Assembly (NCBI GenBank): GCA_902495155.1
Contig: CABUWD010000068.1
Location: 1-11,338, forward strand
Origin: an uncultured Collinsella sp.
GTDB taxonomy: Bacteria; Actinomycetota; Coriobacteriia; Coriobacteriales; Coriobacteriaceae
Reading direction: 5' to 3'
DNA: 11,338 nucleotides
Positions within the stretch are counted from its first letter, which is position 1. Each line of letters opens with the position of its first letter. The notes under the pieces were generated by a model. That model was given only the letters and a program-made list of their open reading frames with translations. It did not search any database and was not told the DNA's origin. Positions 1-5,402 of the stretch are shown here, one piece after another. The translations under genes were made by a program, and so were the position numbers.

Positions 1-179
1 GTGTCGCGCTGTCGCGACAGCGCGACGCACGCCAGGAAGTCGTTCCTGTTTGTGATATGGAATTCGGTCTGATCCTCGGCATGCGCTGCCGCCGGCAGCG
101 CCATAACGCAGCAAAGGGCGATTGTCGCCATGGCAACCAGCCTGCCGAGCACGCCTCGGTTCATGTTCTTAATCTCCAT
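1..179 (-). CDS. N-terminus of a secreted protein (runs off the window)
   Basis: Only the first 59 or so codons are present; the 3' end lies beyond base 1. The product starts MEIKNMNRGVLGRL, then has a hydrophobic stretch and a typical Sec signal peptidase I site around AAAHA-ED near residue 35, so it is exported. The mature start (EDQTEFHITNRNDFL) resembles the opening of surface proteins that lead into beta-helix repeats, but that is a weak impression. The ATG lies 3 bases after the stop of the upstream TasA-like gene, behind GGAGG inside that gene; a second ATG at 164 has GGAG nine bases ahead and is an equally good start. The position makes it the last visible gene of the sipW-tasA cluster. 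Unlike its neighbours it has a classical signal peptide. Function unknown. Confidence 0.7.
   Translation of the reverse strand, partial: MEIKNMNRGVLGRLVAMATIALCCVMALPAAAHAEDQTEFHITNRNDFLACVALSRQRD
3..26. repeat. 24-bp perfect palindrome
   Basis: Bases 3-14 and 15-26 are exact reverse complements, centred on TCGCGA. The palindrome lies inside the coding sequence of the truncated secreted protein (it encodes part of ACVALSRQRD). Its core, CTGTCGCGACAGCGC at 9-23, recurs exactly at 11224-11238. It could be a recombination or binding site, or chance in a GC-rich genome. Confidence 0.6.
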
Positions 180-182
180 GGG

Positions 183-830
183 CTAGTTCGCCTCCGGCCA
201 GCCCGCGACGTCGAGCACGTCGAGGACGGTATCGTTTGCCTGCTGGTTTTTGGCCTGCACGGCCTGGACGTCGATATCGAGCCTGTATGAGCCGCCGCGC
301 GCGGCATCGTGGTAGTCGCCCACAAATCGCAGCGAGTCCATGAGGCTTTCCGTCATGGCGCCGGAGTCGAGCATGCCGCCACGCCCAGCCAATCCGCGAT
401 AGTAGTACCACCCATCGCCGCCATCGATCCACGGGGACCCCTCGCCCGCGTTCACGTTAAAGGCGACGTTGCCCGAGGCATCCGCACTCGAACCGTCGGG
501 TGCCACTGACGTCATGCGCAGACGGGCGCGGACATACTCGGGCTGTGCGCCGGCGTTCTCCACGCGCACGATGCGGCTGATGTCAGAGCCCCCGGCCTTG
601 GTGTCGGGATAATCCCCGTGTGTGTTGGGCTCAAACGGAATCTCCTCGCCCTGCTCGTTGAGGGTGTATTCGCAGACTCGTACCTTCACGCTGCCAAACG
701 ATAGGACGTTGTTCGCCGGAACCATATCAACGGTGAAAGCCAGCGTGCCGCACAGGCACGCCAGGGCCAACAGCGCCATCGCGGCAAGCGCCAAGGTGCG
801 TTTCTGATTGTCGGAAAGATTGTTGAGCAT
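183..830 (-). CDS. TasA/CalY-like secreted protein with SipW-dependent type signal segment
   Basis: 215 residues. The N-terminus (MLNNLSDNQKRTLALAAMAL) is a short charged region followed by one hydrophobic segment (about 12-31) ending CGTLAFTVD, then NVLSFGSVKVRV. This layout, a late hydrophobic segment followed by a beta strand of the N-x-(L/F)-x-x-G type, is that of proteins processed by SipW-like peptidases (TasA, TapA, camelysin). The rest is predicted beta-rich (DISRIVRVENAGAQPEYVRA, a donor-strand-like repeat seen in this class) with no enzymatic motif. I chose ATG at 830; a TTG at 842 would add four residues, and neither has a strong ribosome binding site. It lies downstream of the peptidase and the larger TasA-like gene, after a hairpin, so it may be a minor or anchoring subunit. 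The family call is inferred from architecture, not from strong residue identity. Confidence 0.72.
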   Translation of the reverse strand: MLNNLSDNQKRTLALAAMALLALACLCGTLAFTVDMVPANNVLSFGSVKVRVCEYTLNEQGEEIPFEPNTHGDYPDTKAGGSDISRIVRVENAGAQPEYVRARLRMTSVAPDGSSADASGNVAFNVNAGEGSPWIDGGDGWYYYRGLAGRGGMLDSGAMTESLMDSLRFVGDYHDAARGGSYRLDIDVQAVQAKNQQANDTVLDVLDVAGWPEAN

Positions 831-859
831 TACGTTCGCCAATCGTCGATCAAAGGGGG

Positions 860-910
860 ACCGAGATCCCGACCCGAAAATGGGGATGAGGAGCGGGCCG
901 GGATCTCGGT
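860..910 (-). terminator. Intercistronic hairpin, possible partial terminator
   Basis: A perfect 12-bp inverted repeat (860-871 with 899-910, ACCGAGATCCCG) encloses a 27-base loop that can form a further CCC/GGG pairing. It begins 13 bases after the stop of the upstream TasA-like gene. On the minus strand it is followed by CCCCCTTTGATC, so the U-tract is poor. It may reduce read-through or protect the upstream message from 3' decay, giving more of the first fibre protein than the second. Confidence 0.5.
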
Positions 911-923
911 GGAGGGGGTGGGA

Positions 924-1619
924 TTACTTCAGGCCTTTAGCCCAATCCGTGGCAGCAGCCAAGGCAGACGCAGACGAACCCTCAGGGGTATTGTCTGCTG
1001 CGTAAATGAAGCAGTTGACATCCATCGTGGCAGGATTGGCGAAATCCTTTTGCTCGGTGTCCTTGGGCGTAGTCACCTGGCTGAACAGCTCGCCAGTCCA
1101 CTTATCCTCAGTCTTGCTGGCAATAAGCGGAGTGGCTTCGTTTTCGTTTCCTTCGCCAACATAAACGAAAAGGCCACCGAGATAATGAGTCGGCTCGCTC
1201 TCAACGGCGGTCGCATCAACGGCCTTCCAGTGGGAGTTAATGGTGAAGTAAGTCGTCCTGAAATCATCGGTCCCGGTAGGCGCCGTCTTGTTGTTCACGA
1301 AGACGTACACATATGCATCCTCGGATCCCTTGCCGATACCGACATTAGGATTCTTGGGTACAGACACGCCAGGGGCGAGCTTAGAGTCCTTAACCCAATT
1401 GGTCTCGGTCAGGTTGCCGTTGACCTTAGTGTTATCATCCGGAAGCGGCTGATTCGGATGTTCGGGATCGGTAGTGGGCTTGTTGATGCCCGCAGTGGTG
1501 AAGTTGTTGGTCAGGCTCGACTGCGCCGTCAGCCAGGCGTAGGTGCCCACGCCGGCAGCCAGTACCAGCAGCAGCAAGGCGGCAACTATGCCGTAGCGCT
1601 TTTTCCTCTTGTTCTCCAT
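924..1619 (-). CDS. TasA/CalY-like fibre subunit with SipW-dependent signal
   Basis: 231 residues. Start ATG at 1619, chosen because AAAGGA lies 8 bases upstream and the product then opens MENKRKKRYGIVAALLLLVL, a basic region plus one hydrophobic segment (10-24) followed by GTYAWLTAQSSLTNNFTTAG. The GTYAW(L/F)T plus N-x-F-x-x-G pattern is the hallmark of SipW-dependent signal peptides of TasA and camelysin-type proteins. The mature part contains LAPGVSVPKNPNVGIGKGS followed by AYVYVFVNN, matching the conserved P-G...K-P-x-V...YV(F)V stretch of the TasA fold. The C-terminus ends with a small helix (ALAAATDWAKGLK). Known family members assemble into extracellular fibres by donor-strand exchange; assembly here is inference. 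It follows the signal peptidase gene by 71 bases and is probably in the same transcript. Confidence 0.85.
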   Translation of the reverse strand: MENKRKKRYGIVAALLLLVLAAGVGTYAWLTAQSSLTNNFTTAGINKPTTDPEHPNQPLPDDNTKVNGNLTETNWVKDSKLAPGVSVPKNPNVGIGKGSEDAYVYVFVNNKTAPTGTDDFRTTYFTINSHWKAVDATAVESEPTHYLGGLFVYVGEGNENEATPLIASKTEDKWTGELFSQVTTPKDTEQKDFANPATMDVNCFIYAADNTPEGSSASALAAATDWAKGLK

Positions 1620-1690
1620 CGTTCTCTTCCTTTCGAGAATCGTTTTCCCCGGCAACGGCCCTTGCCGCCGCCGACACCTCTCCCCTGCCG

Positions 1691-2305
1691 CTATGGACGC
1701 CGCCCCCTCGCATGCGCGCGGGCATGCTTGTCCGCAGGCTCGTCGGGAACCATCCGATCGAGCACAATCGCCGCCGCGACCAGCAGCGCCAGAACGGCCA
1801 CCACAACAAGCAAACCGGGCATCGTCGTGCAATATGCGTTAACGAAGCCCAAGTAAGGGACACAAAGAGAGACGACGCCGATCACGCGTGAAAAAGGCGT
1901 CTGCTCGGCGTCGTGCACGATGATTCCATCTGCATCTTTGTTTGCGATTCCCTGCGTGCCGATCGTTTGCGCCACAGGGTCGACCTCGTACACCTGGTGA
2001 GTCACCACGGCGCCGTCCGACCGGTAAAAGGTTACATTGTCGCCCACGGCAATATCCGTCGGCTCAACTTGGCGAACAAACACCATGGAGCCAACGGGCA
2101 GCTCGGGCTCCATAGAGCCAGAAAGCACTGCATAGGGTGTGTATCCAAATGCGCGAGGAACGAAAGAGGCGGCGGCAAGAGCTATGACGAGCACAATCGC
2201 CAAGCTGCTAAGAAGTGCAATAAAATGTTTGAGTCCGCGCGCCGTCAAAACGATTATTCCATCCTCATCGAAGCCATACTCGATTCCCTCAAGGGTCAGC
2301 CACAT
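1691..2305 (-). CDS. sipW: SipW-like (ER-type) signal peptidase I
   Basis: 204 residues; membrane serine protease that removes signal peptides from the adjacent TasA-like proteins (role from family and neighbours). A 25-residue soluble N-terminus precedes one membrane segment (about 28-49), then the catalytic motif VLSGSMEPELPVG with Ser64. GDNVTFYRSDGAVVTHQVYEV (88-108, shown here only as the named motif) carries His103 where bacterial-type peptidases have Lys, which defines the ER/SipW class. The usual TKGDAN-x-x-D motif appears as TQGIANKDAD (117-126), with Ile for the common Asp; Asp124 or Asp126 could complete the site. A second membrane segment (about 164-183) precedes a basic tail. The ATG is the first possible start, since TGA lies two codons upstream, and GAGG sits almost directly against it. 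That poor spacing suggests coupling to the small ORF whose end overlaps it. Confidence 0.9.
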   Translation of the reverse strand: MWLTLEGIEYGFDEDGIIVLTARGLKHFIALLSSLAIVLVIALAAASFVPRAFGYTPYAVLSGSMEPELPVGSMVFVRQVEPTDIAVGDNVTFYRSDGAVVTHQVYEVDPVAQTIGTQGIANKDADGIIVHDAEQTPFSRVIGVVSLCVPYLGFVNAYCTTMPGLLVVVAVLALLVAAAIVLDRMVPDEPADKHARAHARGRRP

Positions 2306-2379
2306 TCCTCAAACACCGCAAGGCCCTTGAAAATGGAGTTCGAAAAAGCCAGTTTGATATCCTTTTCAACAAAAACCAT
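2296..2379 (-). CDS. Possible 27-residue leader ORF overlapping sipW
   Basis: ATG at 2379 is preceded by GGAGG at an 8-base spacing, the best ribosome binding site in this intergenic region. It encodes MVFVEKDIKLAFSNSIFKG then LAVFEECG, and stops at TGA 2298-2296. The sipW ATG (2305-2303) lies inside its last codons in another frame, and sipW has only a badly spaced binding site. This is the layout of translational coupling by reinitiation. The alternative is that the 27 residues once formed the start of SipW and were split off by a frameshift. No homologue is recognised. Confidence 0.45.
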   Translation of the reverse strand: MVFVEKDIKLAFSNSIFKGLAVFEECG

Positions 2380-2680
2380 AGTGATGTCCTCCATTTTTAT
2401 CAACGATTTATCGCCAAATGCTACTAATTTTGGCGTAAGTGGTTATTTGTCCCCACACTTGTCTGCTTTATCCAACAACTGCGGCTAACCCATACGCAAC
2501 TCTTCGATAGAGGGTCTGATATTTTGTACGGCTTAGATATCGTACCCCCCTCCCACATTAAATTATGCTGCATTTAGTATCGTTTATTTTCAACCCCCTT
2601 ATTGATGCCTCTACGGCCACCCCCTGCAGCCCCCAGCCCATACCTTCTGGAAACCGTGTCCATCTGGAAAGCCCGTCCCA
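2380..2680. other. AT-richer leader region upstream of the sipW cluster
   Basis: No convincing gene in either strand. Compared with its surroundings it is AT-rich (about 2500-2600). It contains two inverted repeats with 10-base centres (2412-2435 and 2526-2545). On the minus strand a TTGAAA at about 2592-2587 and a CATAAT further on are 20 bases apart, too far for a good promoter, so no promoter is claimed. The cluster's promoter and regulatory sites probably lie here because the first gene starts at 2379 or 2305. Confidence 0.5.
2412..2435. repeat. Inverted repeat, possible operator of the sipW cluster
   Basis: CGCCAAA at 2412-2418 and TTTGGCG at 2429-2435 form perfect 7-bp arms around a 10-base AT-rich centre. 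It lies 33 bases upstream of the leader ORF start on the minus strand. A weaker repeat with the same 10-base centre, GTACG/CGTAC, is at 2526-2545. Either could bind a dimeric regulator; no regulator gene is adjacent. Confidence 0.4.
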
Positions 2681-2711
2681 CGCTCAATACATCCAGCGGA
2701 TGCATTGAGCG
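2681..2711. repeat. Strong 31-base hairpin
   Basis: CGCTCAAT (2681-2688) pairs with ATTGAGCG (2704-2711), then one A/C mismatch, then CATCC (2690-2694) with GGATG (2698-2702) around a 3-base loop AGC. There is no T-run on either side, so it is not a standard intrinsic terminator. It sits alone in the gap between the flavodoxin terminator and the sipW leader. Role unknown: a transcript-end structure, a protein site or a remnant of a repeat element. Confidence 0.55.
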
Positions 2712-2790
2712 TATCGTCCAGGACGGTCTCGTCATCGGGGTGATGGAAAATGTCGTCCCAAACGCTTGCCACGGTTGCGCCCGCGAGTGT

Positions 2791-2822
2791 CAAGAAAAAA
2801 GCCTCGAGGATTTCGAGGCTTT
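2791..2822 (-). terminator. Intrinsic terminator of the flavodoxin gene
   Basis: A perfect 10-bp stem (2798-2807 with 2813-2822, AAAGCCTCGA) with a 5-base loop. On the minus strand it is followed by TTTTTTCTTG. It lies about 40 bases after the flavodoxin stop codon and should separate that gene from the sipW cluster downstream. Confidence 0.88.
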
Positions 2823-2863
2823 CACACTTGCATTATGGGACGCTCGGCACCACGAGCAGCGAG

Positions 2864-3415
2864 CTACTCGCCCAGCACGGCCTTCTTGGCCGCCGCCGCC
2901 ATATGGTCCAGATCATCCTTGGTGGGATGGTTCTTTGCGGCAACCCAGTTGTCGAGCAGCAACTTAGCGCGGGCGTTGTCGGGATCTTGCTCGAGCATGG
3001 CCTCGTAGCGCTGCTTGACCGCGGGACCCATCTTGCCCTGGCACATCGCCCAGCCTACAAGCTCGGCATCATTGGCCAAATTGGAGGTCACGCGATCGAT
3101 AATCTGCCTAAAGTACTCCTCGCTGGCCCCAAAGCCGCAGGTGCCAAACAGGAAGACGCGCTTGCCGTGCAAGGCTGAGAGCAACGTCGCGACCGAAGGC
3201 GTGCACGCGCCCTTGTCGCACCAAAAGCCGACAAGCACCGTGTCGGCCGCGCAGGCGCCCTGCGCCTCGAGCGCAACCTGATCTGCATCCGCATCGTCGC
3301 TCAACGCCGCGGCATGGACAAACTCAACACCCGCAGCCTGCAGCGTGCGCTTGATCGCACCCGAAACCATCCTGGTATTACCGCTCTTGCTGTTAACCAC
3401 CAAAGAGCACGTCAT
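2864..3415 (-). CDS. BilS-like flavodoxin family protein
   Basis: 183 residues, cytosolic. The N-terminal beta strand leads into SKSGNTRMV (9-17), the FMN phosphate-binding loop of flavodoxins. LVGFWCDKGACTPS (61-74) and LFGTCGFGASEEYF (89-102) form the two loops that flank the flavin ring. The C-terminal part, MCQGKMGPAVKQRYEAML (124-141) followed by DNWVAAKNHPTKDDL, is characteristic of the flavodoxin group that includes BilS, the partner of bilirubin reductase BilR. No BilR-type gene is in the window, so the electron acceptor is unknown and a bilirubin role is only a possibility. I chose ATG at 3415 (GAGG ten bases ahead) over GTG at 3421. A strong terminator follows, so it is probably a single-gene unit. 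Confidence 0.82.
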   Translation of the reverse strand: MTCSLVVNSKSGNTRMVSGAIKRTLQAAGVEFVHAAALSDDADADQVALEAQGACAADTVLVGFWCDKGACTPSVATLLSALHGKRVFLFGTCGFGASEEYFRQIIDRVTSNLANDAELVGWAMCQGKMGPAVKQRYEAMLEQDPDNARAKLLLDNWVAAKNHPTKDDLDHMAAAAKKAVLGE

Positions 3416-3477
3416 AGTCACGTTGCCTCGTATCCCCCAAAACTAAAGCCACTAATGCAATTTATTAGATGAATATC

Positions 3478-3487
3478 TTAGTACTAA
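3478..3487. promoter_or_regulatory. TTAGTACTAA palindrome upstream of the flavodoxin gene
   Basis: A perfect 10-bp palindrome 63 bases upstream of the flavodoxin start, in an AT-rich stretch (3440-3490) that must hold the gene's promoter. I see no clear -35/-10 pair. It might be a binding site for a dimeric regulator; a palindrome this short can also occur by chance. Confidence 0.25.
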
Positions 3488-3542
3488 CGTGACAGATGTA
3501 AACCACCGTCTGTCGATTGATTAACTTGCCCCGCGGGCTTGC

Positions 3543-5402
3543 TCACTGAGCGAATTGGCTGCGGTAGAGTTCGGCGTAGAAGCCGCCTGCCGCTAACAGC
3601 TCGTCGTGCGTGCCGCGCTCGATAATCTGGCCGTCGCGCATTACCAGAATGCAGTCGGCGTCGCGGATCGTCGACAGGCGGTGCGCCACCACAAAGCTTG
3701 TGCGGCCGGCCATAAGCTCGTCGAATGCCGCCTGCACCTGCAGCTCGGTGCGCGTATCGATACTCGAAGTCGCCTCGTCCAGCAGCAAGATAGCCGGGTC
3801 GGTGAGCATGACGCGCGCAATGCACAGCAGCTGCTTTTGGCCCTGGCTAAACGTGCCGCCGTCCTCGCCAATCACCGTGTCGTAGCCTTTCGGCAGCTGC
3901 ACGATAAACTTGTGCGCGTGCGCGCGCTTGGCGGCTTCGATAACCTGCTCGCGCGTGGCTCCTGGGCAACCGTAGGCGATGTTTTCCGCCACCGTGCCCT
4001 CGAACAGCCAAGTGTCCTGCAGCACCATGCCAAAGGCACGACGCAGGCTCGAGCGCGTGTAATCGCGCGAAGCCTTGCCATCGACCGCGATGCGGCCGGC
4101 ATCGATATCGTAAAAACGCAGCAGCAGATTGATGAGCGTTGTCTTTCCGCAGCCCGTGGGGCCGACCAGAGCAAAACGCATGCCGGGCTTGGCATCGATG
4201 CAGATATCCTGCAACAGCTTTCGGTCGGGCACATAGCTAAAGTCCACGTGTTCAAAGGTCACCTCGCCCTGCGGTGCGGCAAGCTCTACAGCGTCCGACG
4301 CGTCGGGCTCCTGCTCGCGCGCATCGAGCAGCGCAAACATGCGGCGCGCCGAGGCGTACGCGGTCTGGATCTGCGTGATGACGTTGGTGACCTCGTTGAA
4401 CGGCTTGGTGTACTGGTTGGCATAGGACAGGAAAATCTGCACGCCGCCCACCGTAAGCGCCGCGGGCACGCCCGTGATCACGCCCACGCAGCCGATCACG
4501 GCAACCACGGCGTAGATGATGTTGTTGATAAAACGTGTACCGGGGTTGGAAAGCGAGCCCATAAACTGCGCGCGCTCACCCGCCGTATAGAGCTCGGCGT
4601 TAAGGGCATCGAAGCGCGCTTGGGCGTTCGGGCCATAAGCAAACGCATCCACCAGCTTTTGCTCACCCACATACTCCTCGATATGACCGCCGAGTTGGCC
4701 CTGGATGCGCTGTTGAGCAGTGAAGCTCTTATTGGAGAGCTTGGCAATAGCACCGGCTGCAAAAATGGAAAGCGGCGTGACGAGTACCACCACGAGCGTC
4801 ATGGTCAGGTTAATGGAGAGCATAAACGCGAGCGTGCCAACGATGGTGATAAGTCCGGTGAATAGCTGGGTAAAGCCCTGCAGCAGGCCATCGCCCACCT
4901 GATCGACGTCGTTGACCACGCGGCTCATAAGGTCGCCGTGGGCATGACTGTCGATAAAGCTGAGCGGCATGCGGCTGAGCTTGTTGCTCGCCTCCACGCG
5001 CATGTCGCGCACCGTCTCGTAGGACAAGCGGTTGACGCAATAGCCCTGCAGCCACTGGAAGGCCGCAGCACCTACGACGACAATCGCGAGCTTGGTAACG
5101 AGCGGCAGCAGCGCATCGAAGTCTACCTGCCCGGCGGTGACGATAAGGTCGATGCCCTCGCCAATAAGGATGGGCGTGTAGAGCTGCAGTATCACCGAGA
5201 CGGCGGCACTCAAAAACGATGTCGCAAACGAGACGCGGTGCGGGCGAACATAGCCCAGCAGGCGGCGGGGCACCGCACCGGCGGGATAGCGCTCGGGGTC
5301 GCCGGGCTGGCGGGGACCGTCTCCCAGGTCGTTGAGACTATCGTTGCCGGACACGTTGGCCGTCATCGTGGCGACCGAACCGGAAGAAGTATACGGATTC
5401 AT
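3543..5402 (-). CDS. Heterodimeric ABC exporter subunit, canonical ATPase half
   Basis: 619 residues; one half of an ABC type IV exporter (membrane domain fused to ATPase) of the multidrug or lipid export type. A 45-residue hydrophilic, Gly/Asn/Pro-rich N-terminus precedes six predicted membrane segments (about 58-340). The ATPase has Walker A GPTGCGKTT (414-422), Q-loop Gln462, signature TFSQGQKQ (517-524), Walker B ILLLDEATS with catalytic Glu543, and switch His574 in VVAHRLST. The signature has Gln where LSGGQ has Gly, the same change seen in the TM288-type half. That signature faces the degenerate site of the partner, so the pair has one active and one impaired ATP site. The ATG directly follows the partner's stop codon (TAAATG) with GGAGG 8 bases ahead. 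Substrate unknown. Confidence 0.93.
   Translation of the reverse strand: MNPYTSSGSVATMTANVSGNDSLNDLGDGPRQPGDPERYPAGAVPRRLLGYVRPHRVSFATSFLSAAVSVILQLYTPILIGEGIDLIVTAGQVDFDALLPLVTKLAIVVVGAAAFQWLQGYCVNRLSYETVRDMRVEASNKLSRMPLSFIDSHAHGDLMSRVVNDVDQVGDGLLQGFTQLFTGLITIVGTLAFMLSINLTMTLVVVLVTPLSIFAAGAIAKLSNKSFTAQQRIQGQLGGHIEEYVGEQKLVDAFAYGPNAQARFDALNAELYTAGERAQFMGSLSNPGTRFINNIIYAVVAVIGCVGVITGVPAALTVGGVQIFLSYANQYTKPFNEVTNVITQIQTAYASARRMFALLDAREQEPDASDAVELAAPQGEVTFEHVDFSYVPDRKLLQDICIDAKPGMRFALVGPTGCGKTTLINLLLRFYDIDAGRIAVDGKASRDYTRSSLRRAFGMVLQDTWLFEGTVAENIAYGCPGATREQVIEAAKRAHAHKFIVQLPKGYDTVIGEDGGTFSQGQKQLLCIARVMLTDPAILLLDEATSSIDTRTELQVQAAFDELMAGRTSFVVAHRLSTIRDADCILVMRDGQIIERGTHDELLAAGGFYAELYRSQFAQ

Noticed and set aside
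909..1856. Long plus-strand open frame of 315 codons
   Set aside because: It is the antisense of the TasA-like gene and sipW end, which have start sites, signal segments and family motifs; the plus-strand protein has none.
2611..2793. 60-codon minus-strand frame with TTG start
   Set aside because: The start overlaps the T-run of the flavodoxin terminator, there is no ribosome binding site, and a strong hairpin interrupts it.
3515..3545. CCCGCGGG palindrome after the exporter operon as a terminator
   Set aside because: The stem is only about 4 bp with a mismatch next to it and no T-run; a nearby GACAGA/TCTGTC repeat (3491-3514) is also too weak to call.
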